Shown here: in pieces, positions 15,981 to 24,400 of the stretch
How positions within the stretch are numbered: position 1 is the first letter of the stretch
Layout: each line of letters starts with the position of its first letter
DNA from: CAWDNM01 sp964521195
GTDB lineage: Bacteria > Actinomycetota > Coriobacteriia > Anaerosomatales > JAAXUF01
DNA: 64,000 nucleotides
Assembly (NCBI GenBank): GCA_964521195.1
Contig: CAZFRE010000001.1
Span: forward strand, 62,001 to 126,000
Reading direction: 5' to 3'
Program-made: the position numbers and the translations under genes
Notes under the pieces: generated by a model
What the model saw: only the letters and a program-made list of their open reading frames with translations
The model's database searches: none
What the model was told of the DNA's origin: nothing

Positions 15981-16534
15981 GTGAGGCAGCAGGCGCGAAA
16001 GGCCGCGTCGTCTCGGTGAACCTGTCTGAGAAGAAGACCGTGCGAAAGCAGCGCTTCGAGCGCGGCACGCTCGTGCTCGATCGCGGCTTCGAGGGCGACG
16101 CGCACGCCGGCGACTGGCACCGCCAGGTCTCGTTCCTCGCGCAGGAGTCGATCGACCTCATGCGCGAGAAGGGGCTCGACGTGGGCCCCGGTGACTTCGC
16201 CGAGAACATCACCACCGAGGGCGTCGACGTCATGACGCTGCCGGTCGGTTCGATCGTGCGCGTCGGCGACACGGTGCTCGAGATCAGCCAGGTGGGCAAG
16301 GTCTGCCACAACAAGTGCGCTATCTACTACCAGGCGGGCGACTGCGTCATGCCGCGCGAGGGCGTCTTCGCCGTCGTGCGCACCGCAGGAGAGATCTCTG
16401 TGGGTGACGAGGTCGAGATCGTGTCGCTTGGCGACGGCACCTGCGAGCGTTCGCCCGAGGACTCGCTCGCGGAGTCCGAGAGCGTGCGGGCGGCCAACGA
16501 GTGCCGCAAGCTCGAGAAGGAGGCGGCGCAGTAG
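15977..16534 (+). CDS. MOSC domain protein
   Basis: A 185-residue protein consisting mainly of a MOSC (Moco sulphurase C-terminal) domain. GRVVSVNLSEKKTVRKQ opens the barrel, GFEGDAHAG-WHRQVSFL follows, then GDFAENITTEGVDVMTLPVG, and VGKVCHNKCAIYYQAGDC-MPREGVFA contains the conserved Cys of the domain. MOSC proteins bind molybdenum cofactor and move sulphur. The position between moaC and mogA supports a cofactor role; the exact reaction is unknown. It shares its stop base with the GTG start of the next gene. Confidence 0.9.
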   Translation: MSEAAGAKGRVVSVNLSEKKTVRKQRFERGTLVLDRGFEGDAHAGDWHRQVSFLAQESIDLMREKGLDVGPGDFAENITTEGVDVMTLPVGSIVRVGDTVLEISQVGKVCHNKCAIYYQAGDCVMPREGVFAVVRTAGEISVGDEVEIVSLGDGTCERSPEDSLAESESVRAANECRKLEKEAAQ

Positions 16535-17007
16535 TGGCGGACCTCAGCGTCGGCATAATCACCTGCTCGGACACGCGAGGCGAGGCCGAGGACACCGCCG
16601 GCCGGGCACTCTCGGAGCTCATCGCCGATCACGGCTGGACGCTCGCCGGCTATCAGGTCGTGCCCGACGAGCGGCTGCGCATCGAAGCGGCTATCGTCGA
16701 GATGGCCGACGGCGGTGCCGACGTCATCCTCACCTGCGGCGGCACTGGGCTCGGACCGCGCGACATCACGCCCGAGGCGACGCTCGCGGTCTGCAACCGC
16801 CCGGTCCCCGGCATCGCCGAGCACATGCGCGCCGAGTCGCTGAAGGTCACCGGCCGCGCGATGCTCTCGCGAGCGACCGCCGCGGCGCGCGGCACCACGC
16901 TCGTGGTGAACCTCCCCGGTTCGGAAAAGGCCGCGCGCGAGTGCTTCGGCTTCGTCGCCGACCAGTTCGAGCACGCGGTGAAGATGATGCACGGCGGGGG
17001 CCACTGA
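16534..17007 (+). CDS. mog: Molybdopterin adenylyltransferase MogA/MoaB family
   Basis: A 157-residue protein starting at GTG 16534, which overlaps the preceding TAG. The fold motif VGIITCSDTRGEAEDTAG lies near residue 5, VILTCGGTGLGPRDITPEAT near 66 (the GGTG-xxxRD-xTPEA signature) and VVNLPGSEKAARECF near 128. These proteins adenylate molybdopterin before MoeA acts. MogA and MoaB are hard to separate by eye, so the symbol is tentative. The class V aminotransferase gene begins five bases later. Confidence 0.9.
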   Translation: MADLSVGIITCSDTRGEAEDTAGRALSELIADHGWTLAGYQVVPDERLRIEAAIVEMADGGADVILTCGGTGLGPRDITPEATLAVCNRPVPGIAEHMRAESLKVTGRAMLSRATAAARGTTLVVNLPGSEKAARECFGFVADQFEHAVKMMHGGGH

Positions 17008-17011
17008 TCCG

Positions 17012-18214
17012 ATGGCGAATACTCGCGAGCACACCGCCCCGCGTCCTCGTACGGTCTACTTCGACCACGCGGCGACGTCATGGCCCAAGCCACCCGAGGT
17101 CGTCTCGGCGGTTGAGCGGTCGCTGACCGAGCACGGGGGCAACCCGGGCCGTGGAGCGTACAGCATGGCGGTCGACACCGCGCGGGCGATCCACGCCGCC
17201 CGCCGCGAGGTGGCGGCGCTGCTCGGCGTGGCAGACGCCAAGAACCTGCTGTTCCAGCCGGGCTGCACGCAGGCGATGAACCTCATGCTGTTCGGGCTGA
17301 TCAAGCCGGGCGATCGCGTCGTCGCGTGTCCAACGGAGCACAACGCTGTCGCGAGGCCACTGAACGTGCTCGCATCGCGAGGCGTCGAGGTCGTGCTCGC
17401 GGCCGCTGACGATGCTGGCTTCGTTGACGTGGACAGTGTCGAGGCGCTCGTCGCCGAGGCGCCTACTCGCGCCGTGGTGTGCCAGCATGCCGGCAACGTC
17501 ACCGGGACGATCCAGCCCGTCGCCGATCTCGCCGACATCGCGCACGAGCGTGGTGCGCTCATGCTGGTCGATGGGGCACAGGCCGGCGGCCACCTGCCCA
17601 TCGACCTGTCGACCCTCGGTGCCGATGCGTGGGCCTGCTCGGGTCACAAGGGCCTGCTCGGCCCGCAGGGCATCGGCGTGTTGTATCTCGCGCCGGAGTG
17701 CGAGCCCGACGAGTTCGTGTTCGGCGGGAGCGGGCAGGGCGAGAGCGAGCATCCGATAGGCCCTCGATCGCGACCCGACCGCTACGAGGCCGGCACGCCC
17801 AACACGCCGGGTATCGTCGGGCTGGGAGCGGCGGCGCGGTGGCTCGCCGAGCACGGCGATGAACAGCGTGCACACGAGGCCGCGCTGACTCGGAGGCTCG
17901 TAGCCGGTGTGCGCGCACTGCCCGGCTACCGCGTGCTCGGCCCCGATCGCGACGAGCCGCGCGTACCGGTCGTCTCGGTGGTGCACGAGCGCGCGCAAGC
18001 CGATCAGCTCGCGTTCACGCTGGACCGGAGATATGGAATTGCTGTGCGTTCCGGCCTGCACTGTGCGCCGTGGGCACATACTTCGCTCGGGACGATCGAG
18101 TCCGGAGCCTTGCGAATGAGCATCGGATTCGGGTTGAGTGAGGCCGACGTTGACCTCGCGATCGAGGCGCTCGGCGTTCTCGGCAAGGAGTACGGTGGCT
18201 CTGAGCAGGCGTGA
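17012..18214 (+). CDS. Class V aminotransferase, cysteine desulphurase/selenocysteine lyase-like
   Basis: A 400-residue PLP enzyme. YFDHAATSWPKPPEV opens the fold, and GNPGRGAYSMAVDTARAIHAAR, CPTEHNAVARPL, VDGAQAGGHLPIDL and the PLP-Lys motif CSGHKGLLGPQGIGVLYL follow in order. A candidate active Cys lies in VRSGLHCAPWAH, near residue 350. The pattern recalls the TIGR01977 (EF2568) cysteine desulphurase subfamily, which I associate with selenium and molybdenum enzyme clusters. It ends the Moco operon, so it may supply sulphur to FdhD or MOSC, or act on selenocysteine. Specificity is not readable. Confidence 0.87.
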   Translation: MANTREHTAPRPRTVYFDHAATSWPKPPEVVSAVERSLTEHGGNPGRGAYSMAVDTARAIHAARREVAALLGVADAKNLLFQPGCTQAMNLMLFGLIKPGDRVVACPTEHNAVARPLNVLASRGVEVVLAAADDAGFVDVDSVEALVAEAPTRAVVCQHAGNVTGTIQPVADLADIAHERGALMLVDGAQAGGHLPIDLSTLGADAWACSGHKGLLGPQGIGVLYLAPECEPDEFVFGGSGQGESEHPIGPRSRPDRYEAGTPNTPGIVGLGAAARWLAEHGDEQRAHEAALTRRLVAGVRALPGYRVLGPDRDEPRVPVVSVVHERAQADQLAFTLDRRYGIAVRSGLHCAPWAHTSLGTIESGALRMSIGFGLSEADVDLAIEALGVLGKEYGGSEQA

Positions 18215-18239
18215 TGAGCCTGGGAACGCGGAGCCGTGT

Positions 18240-18268
18240 TTGACACAGTGTCCACTCGCCCGTAGATT
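18240..18268 (+). promoter_or_regulatory. Consensus-like promoter of the TPR-NHL pair
   Basis: TTGACA (18240-18245, perfect -35) is followed after exactly 17 bases by TAGATT (18263-18268). CGCCCG and CGGGCG around the -10 (18257-18278) can form a short hairpin. The gene starts about 70 bases further on. Confidence 0.65.
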
Positions 18269-18340
18269 CGTGCGGGCGTTCTGAGAGCGTCGACGAACGG
18301 CCCCGGCAGGCCACGGCGCTGAAGTAAGGGAGATCTCGCT

Positions 18341-19342
18341 TTGTTGAAGCGGGTAACGCTGCTCGATGCAGCCATCGGAGTTGTGATCGTCGCTATCCTT
18401 CTCGTCGGTGGGTACTTCGCCTACTCGGTCTATGCGAACAACCAGGCGTTGCGCACCGGATCCCCGGCCAACCGCGAGATCGAGGCGCTCAAGCAGAAGC
18501 TCAAGCTCAAGCCCAACGACGTGGAGACCCGCATGCGCCTGGCGCAGGCGCTTTCCGTCGCCGGCCGTGGAGACGACGCGATCGAGCAGTACCAGCAGGT
18601 ACTCAAGCTCAACGACGAGTGGGTGCCAGCGCTGTCGGGCGTCGGCTTCGAGCTGATGAAGCAGAAGGACTGGAAGGGCGGCGAGGAGTACTTCAAGCGA
18701 GTCATCAAGCTCACTGAAGGCAAGACGCCCGACATGGCCAGCGGCAGCTCCGCCGAGATCGCGAACTACTATGTGGGTATCGCGAGGATGGAGCAGCGCG
18801 ACTACTCGGGCGCGGCCGGCTACCTGAAGCAGGCTCTGCGCATGCGCCGCGATGCGTCGGACACCGCATACGCGCTCTCGGTCTGCTACGGCAAGCTCGA
18901 CATCACCGACGGCCAGCGCGAGATGCTGGCGTACACACTCCAGTTCGATCCCAAGATGCCTGAGGCGAACTACGACTACGGCAAGATACTGCTGGCCTCC
19001 GGCGACGTCGCTGGCGCCGCCGAGCACTTCAGGACTTCGTCCACATCCGCACCGTATAAGCAGGAGCCCAAGGACGAGCTCGCGAAGCTCGGCTCGGCCA
19101 CGGAGCGGTTCGCCGAGGCGAAGAAGCTCGCGTCGACCGATGCGAGCTCGGCACTCGTGGAGGCGAGAGTGGCCGCTGCGCTCGACCCCGAATCCGTGGA
19201 GTCGCTGCTACTCGTGGGCACACTCTACGAGAAGGTCAAGAAGAAGGACGACGCGAAGACCACGTACGAGAAGGTATTGGTCATCGATCCCGGCAACGCC
19301 ACCGCAACCGCCGGACTGAAACGGGTGAAGAATGGCTCCTGA
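18341..19342 (+). CDS. Membrane-anchored TPR protein
   Basis: A 333-residue protein with one N-terminal membrane segment (about residues 7-29, IGVVIVAILLVGGYFAYSVY) and the rest outside or inside as tetratricopeptide repeats. Repeat-like helices include MRLAQALSVAGRGDDAIEQY, VGIARMEQRDYSGAAGYL, and a final LLLVGTLYEKVKKKDDAKTTYEKVLVIDPGNATA. The start is one of two adjacent TTG codons (18341 or 18344) after AAGGGAG. It overlaps the next gene by 11 bases. A scaffold role in an envelope complex is likely; the partner is unknown. Confidence 0.8.
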   Translation: MLKRVTLLDAAIGVVIVAILLVGGYFAYSVYANNQALRTGSPANREIEALKQKLKLKPNDVETRMRLAQALSVAGRGDDAIEQYQQVLKLNDEWVPALSGVGFELMKQKDWKGGEEYFKRVIKLTEGKTPDMASGSSAEIANYYVGIARMEQRDYSGAAGYLKQALRMRRDASDTAYALSVCYGKLDITDGQREMLAYTLQFDPKMPEANYDYGKILLASGDVAGAAEHFRTSSTSAPYKQEPKDELAKLGSATERFAEAKKLASTDASSALVEARVAAALDPESVESLLLVGTLYEKVKKKDDAKTTYEKVLVIDPGNATATAGLKRVKNGS

Positions 19343-20951
19343 CGAAAGCCCGGAGGTCACGGAAGTAGCGAGCGATGAGGACTCCGTCCTCCCGACGGAG
19401 TCGCTTGCGAACGCCATCGCCCGTGACGGGCTGCGCCCGGAGGACCCGCGGAAGCTGACGAGCCGCGAGCGCCGCCGCCGCCTCATCCTTCTGGCGATTC
19501 TGGCGCTGCTGCTCCTGCTGCTCAGCTACCTCGCCTACTACTACACGATGAACCGCAGAATGCCGAGCCTGGGGCTCGCGCCTGCGGGCAGCGACTACAT
19601 CGAGCCCCCGCGCTACCTCTACTCGATCTCCGCTGACGGCGCCCAGTCCCTCGTCCGGCCGGTCGGTGTCGGCGTCGCCGATGACGGCCGGGTCTACGTC
19701 GTCGACTTCGGGCACCGGCGGGTGAGCGTCTTCAGCAATCCCGGCCGCTACCTGTTCTCCTTCGATACGACCGCCGACGGCAAACTCGTCAATGCGGTGC
19801 ACCTGGTCATCAACGATGGCGAGGTGTGGGTTTCCGAGCGCTCGAACCGCACGATCTACGTCTTCGATCTCGAGGGCAACTACCTGCGCAAGTTCGTCCC
19901 GAAGAACGAACCTGATCTGAAGTGGACCCCCCTCGCGTTCTCGTTCGACGCGAGCGGGGCACTGCGCGTCACCGACGTGGGGGACACGAACAACCACAGG
20001 CTGCACTACTTCTCCGTGGATGGGAGTCGGACTGCCACCATCGGGAAGACCGCGCAGGTCAACTCGCTGCAGGAGCAGCCGGGCACGTTCCTGTTCCCGA
20101 ACGGCGTCGCGGTGGACGCCAAGGGCGAGGTCTACGTCTCCGACGGCGACAACCGACGCGTCCAGGTCTTCGATCCCAACGGGGCGTTCCTGCGCTTCAT
20201 CGACACGAGCGGCGTGCCCCGGGGTATCGCCATCGATCAGAAGAGTCGACTCTATGTGGCCGATGCTCTCGCGCACACGGTCTCCGTGTTCGACCTGAAG
20301 GGCAAGATGCTCACCCAGTTCGGCGAGCGTGGGTTTGGCCCGGGCCAGTTCAACTACCCCAACGACATCGCCATCGACAGGCGGGGTCGCATCTACATCA
20401 CCGACCGCGAGAACGGCCAGGTACAGGTGTGGGGCTGGTCGGTCGCGCAGATTCCGCCGGTCCCGGTTCCGAAGACACCGTTGGCATGGCTTGCCGCCCT
20501 GGCGTGCTGCCTGCCGCTCATCCTGCTGCCGCTATTGCTCCTTGCCCGCCGCAAGGTCCGCGTCGTCGTGACGCCGGAGTTCATGGATGCCTTGGAACTG
20601 GTCGGCGAAATCCGGCCGACCGCCGAGAAGGCGCGCGTGCGGCTTATCGCACCGGAAGAGGATCTGGCGCACTACGAGGGCCGGGTCGTAGACTCCATCG
20701 TGCTGACCGACCTGCTCACGTTCGAGGAGTACTCGGAATCGGACGCGCGTGCGCTCATGGAGAAGTACAAGATCACGCAGCGTCCGGCGATGCTGCTTTC
20801 GATGGCATGGCGCGCTAAGGCACTGGCCACGGACGACAACGACCTGCGACTCCTGGCTCTGCTGGCGGAGATCAGAACGGTCGACGTCAAGGAGTTCCGT
20901 GAGATCTATCTCAAACGCGACGTTGTCGCTGAAGAGGTGGATGGAGAGTAG
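19332..20951 (+). CDS. Membrane NHL-repeat beta-propeller with C-terminal PIN-like region
   Basis: A 539-residue protein. After an acidic N-terminus, a membrane segment lies at about residues 53-73. About 95-370 is a six-bladed NHL propeller with repeats such as RPVGVGVADDGRVYVVDFGHRRVSVF, FPNGVAVDAKGEVYVSDGDNRRVQVF and YPNDIAIDRRGRIYITDREN. A second membrane segment follows near 383-402 (AALACCLPLILLPLLLLA). The last 125 residues contain LLSMAWRAKALATDDNDLRLLA, which recalls the ATDDxDL end of PIN domains, though the acidic start is not clear. It is co-transcribed with the TPR gene. The role is unknown. Confidence 0.75.
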   Translation: MAPDESPEVTEVASDEDSVLPTESLANAIARDGLRPEDPRKLTSRERRRRLILLAILALLLLLLSYLAYYYTMNRRMPSLGLAPAGSDYIEPPRYLYSISADGAQSLVRPVGVGVADDGRVYVVDFGHRRVSVFSNPGRYLFSFDTTADGKLVNAVHLVINDGEVWVSERSNRTIYVFDLEGNYLRKFVPKNEPDLKWTPLAFSFDASGALRVTDVGDTNNHRLHYFSVDGSRTATIGKTAQVNSLQEQPGTFLFPNGVAVDAKGEVYVSDGDNRRVQVFDPNGAFLRFIDTSGVPRGIAIDQKSRLYVADALAHTVSVFDLKGKMLTQFGERGFGPGQFNYPNDIAIDRRGRIYITDRENGQVQVWGWSVAQIPPVPVPKTPLAWLAALACCLPLILLPLLLLARRKVRVVVTPEFMDALELVGEIRPTAEKARVRLIAPEEDLAHYEGRVVDSIVLTDLLTFEEYSESDARALMEKYKITQRPAMLLSMAWRAKALATDDNDLRLLALLAEIRTVDVKEFREIYLKRDVVAEEVDGE

Positions 20952-20980
20952 TTGACCCGGCCCTTTTAGGGGTCTATTGT
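20952..20980 (+). promoter_or_regulatory. Promoter of the formate dehydrogenase leader
   Basis: TTGACC (20952-20957) and TATTGT (20975-20980) are exactly 17 bases apart. The -35 begins one base after the NHL gene stop. Transcripts would start near 20987 and carry the riboswitch at 21063. Confidence 0.6.
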
Positions 20981-21062
20981 GGGGCTACGCGGAGTTTGTG
21001 ACGATTGTTGCAAGCCAGCGAGCGGTCCGGCAGTCGCTTGCGAACCGCCTTGAAAGCGCGAC

Positions 21063-21172
21063 ACAGACGATCTCCGAGCCTTCCAGCCTAAGGCGTCCCC
21101 AAGACGCTATGGCTTCAAGGCCGATGGGTGCCAGTGGAAACGCTGACGCCTCCCGACTTGGAAAGGAGACCG
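21063..21172 (+). promoter_or_regulatory. Moco/tungsten-cofactor-type riboswitch, copy 4 (fdh leader)
   Basis: Blocks CTCCGA (21072), GCCTAAGGCG, GGGT, TGGAAACG, GCCTCCCG and TGGAAAGGAG (21159-21168) match the three tup-region leaders. Here the aptamer is 262 bases from the fdh ATG, and its GGAAAGGAG is not the ribosome site. Instead it is followed by a stem AGGCCCC-AGGAT-GGGGACCT (21183 onward) and an intrinsic terminator at 21262. Control of transcription elongation, not translation, is therefore inferred. The rest of the 483-base gene-free stretch 20952-21434 holds the promoter, these structures and a 9-bp hairpin ATCGCCTCC/GGAGGCGAT (21324-21355). Confidence 0.82.
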
Positions 21173-21261
21173 CACACACCGGGAGGCCCCAGGATGGGGA
21201 CCTCTTAGCTGTGCGGCGCTTTCCTCGGGGTAAGGAAGATCGGCATGAGTACGAAAACGAA

Positions 21262-21306
21262 CCGGTATGCAGCGGGGCAGTCCCCCGACTTTGCGTACCG
21301 GTTTTT
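21262..21306 (+). terminator. Intrinsic terminator in the fdh leader (riboswitch expression platform)
   Basis: CCGGTATGC (21262-21270) pairs with GCGTACCGG (21293-21301), with an inner GGGG-CAGT-CCCC stem, and TTTTT follows at 21302-21306. Outer A-runs and the later CGTTTT allow more pairing. Lying between aptamer and gene, it is the likely off-structure for the fdh operon. Confidence 0.8.
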
Positions 21307-21434
21307 CGTTTTGTGTGCTCCCAATCGCCTCCCCGAACAGATGAGAGGAGGCGATCGCGCGGGATAGGCAATCCTCACACAAGGTAGGGAGCTAGTTCTT
21401 ATCCGTACTACCTCCGAGAGAAAGGAATGGAGGT

Positions 21435-24400
21435 ATGGCTACTAAAGACACAGGGCAGTCGTTCGGCGGGATGACACGACGCGCGTTCGTCAAGACGGCC
21501 GCTGTCGCGAGTGCGGCAGCGAGCTGTGGACTCAACGTCGCGTTCAACGCCGAGAAGGCGCTCGCGTACGAGAACGACACCACGAATTACAAGGTCACGA
21601 ACACCACCTGCCCGTACTGCTCGGCGAGTTGTGGCCAGCGCGTTGTTGTCGCCCTCACGGGAGCCAACACCGGCAAGGTCGTCGACGTCTATGGGGACTT
21701 CGAATCGCCGATGAACTCGGGCGGCCTGTGCTCGAAGGGCGCCGGCTCGCTTCAGTTGGTCAACAACCCGCGGCGCATCGGCGCGTATCCTGGCGCTCAC
21801 CCGGTCAACGATGTCTTCGCTGCCGACACGACGACGTACCCCGATGGCGTCGCGTATCGCCGCGAAGAAGGGGTCACGGCAGGATGGGTGCCGGTCACGC
21901 TGAACGCGGCGATGGCCGAGATCGCCTCGACGCTTGTCGCCAAGCGTAACCTCGATCCCGCGACCAACAACAGCAAGGATGTCGCGTTCTTCGGCTCCTC
22001 GCACATGAACAACGAGTCGAACTACATGTACCGCAAGATCATCGCGAACTTCGGTACCAGCAACGTCGAGCATCAGGCTCGTATATGACACTCGTCCACC
22101 GTGGCCGGTCTGGCCGCAGCATTCGGACGAGGCGCGATGACGAACCACTGGTCCGACATCGCCAACTCCACGAACATCGTGGTGTGGGGTGCCAACCCCG
22201 TCGAGAACCACCCCGCTTGTGTGGCGCATATGAATCGCGCGCGCTTCCCCAAGCAGTTCTTCAAGTTCCTCGCTGACGGCGTCACGCCGGATCCGCGGGC
22301 GAACAAGACCCCTGCGAAGCTCATCGTCGTCGACCCGCGCAAGACGCGTACCGCGCTGCAGGTCGATGAGTCGCGCGGCGACCGCTACATCCGGATTCGC
22401 CCCGGCACCGACATCGCGCTCGGCAACGGCCTCATGCGCTACATGATCAACAAGATCGAAGCGCTTCCGGGCACGGACCCGACGCGCGTTGCCTTCTTCG
22501 CGTACCTCAACCAGAGCGGCAACGGCTCGTTCTTCAACGACGGAGCTGCTTCCGGCACTGCAGTTCTTGACGAGTCGGTCGTGCTCACCGGGACGGCCGC
22601 GACCGCGCTCGCAAACGCGGGCATCTATACCACGCCCGCGATCGTGGTGACGAGCTCCGACGGACTCACGACCTACGCCGCAACCGACTACACGCTGGAT
22701 GCCGCCAACGGTACGCTCGCGCGCACCGCGACCTCGGCGATCCCCTCAGGCGCCACGGTCCTGGTCGACTACACGTACGGTGCGTGCGCGCTCATGACGA
22801 ACGTCGCAGGCAGCTCCAAGTACACGGACGCCAGGTTCCTCCTGACCGCAGACGGTACGGACTACGACCGCGAGACCAAGAACCCGGGCACGTCGCGCCA
22901 GATCACGGCCTTCCCGAAGAAGGCTGCATCCGTCACGGCCGACCCGAACACTGTGTACAACCGCTTCAAGAAGCACCTCGAGCCGTACACGCTCGCGGTC
23001 ACAGCCGACATCTGCGGATGCACGACTGCCGACATCGAGTTCCTCGGCAACGCGTTCATCGCGAACAGCCGCTGCGCCACGTCACCGGTGACGATCACCG
23101 ATCGTTCCGTGACGATGACCGGTACCGTGGCACAGACGCTTGGCCACACCGGCCTCACCGGCGTGGTGGTCACCAGCTCCGACGGGCTCACCACCTACAC
23201 GCTGACGACGGATTACACCATCGATGCCACCCAGGGCACGATCACTCGTGTCGCCACGGGCAGCATCACCGCCGGTCAGACGGTACTCGTGGACTTCACG
23301 GGCACGCCGAGCGACCCGCGTGATCCCGCGTACCGCGCGACCACGATGCTGTATGCCATGGGCCTCACACAGCACACCTGCGGTGGTCAGAACGTCAAGA
23401 CGTTCGCCGAGATCCAGACGCTCATGGGCAACATGGGTCGGGCCGGTGGCGGCATCAACGCCCTCCGCGGCATCCACAATGTCCAGGGTTCGACCGACAT
23501 GGGCCTGCTGTACGGCAACATCCCGGCGTACTCAGGCAACCCAGGCACCCAGGTCAACGGTGGCCCGAACTGGAACACCACGCCTAGCTCGAACAACGCG
23601 TTCGGCATGTACATGGATGCTCTGTGGGGCACGCCGCTCTCGGGCACGGGCAACAAGCTCCAGATGAACAACTCGTACGACGACGCGTACAACACGGCAG
23701 CGATGGGACTGCAGCAGCGCGGCTTCTACAACATGACGCTGAAGTGGTTCGGCGACTACACGACGATCAACGGTATGGCGCTCGGAGCTGCGAAGCGTGC
23801 GGCCGTCGACGCGTGCTACTCGTTGTGGCCCAAGGGCAACGGCGACGACCACATCACGATGTTCCGCAAGATGGGAACGGGCGCCACGAAGGCCGCAGTC
23901 GTGTGGGGTCAGAACCCCGCCGTCACCGAGCCGAACCAGGGCGCGGTGCGTGCAGGACTGTACAACCTCGACCTGCTTGTATGTGTCGACATGTTCGAGA
24001 ACGAGACGGCAGCAGTTCCCCGCAAGAACGGCGGCGTCACGTTCCTGATCCCGACCGCCTCGCATGTGGAGAAGGCCGGATCGGCGACGAACTCCGGCCG
24101 CACGCTTCAGTGGCGCTACAAGGCCGCTGAGCCTTCCGGCAACACCAAGGACGACAACGAGCTGCTGCTCCGGTTCGCCAGTGCGCTCGACACCGCTGGT
24201 GCGTTCTCGCACATCAAGTCCGTGTGGGACACGAACGGCATCACGTATGACACCTCGGTCTACAAGCAGCTGTACGGCAATCCGTACGGCGGCTACCTGC
24301 CGGGAACCAACACCTTCGCCGGTGTCTCCGGTGCTGCCGAGATGGTCACGCTGCGCAAGGTCATCAGCGACCCGCTGACGTACCAGGCGACCCCCGTGGT

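Noticed and set aside
21435..22088. A truncated oxidoreductase fragment followed by a second gene starting at GTG 22101
   Set aside because: The frame is the same on both sides of the TGA, the protein text across it matches the Sec site of formate dehydrogenases, and a SECIS hairpin follows directly.
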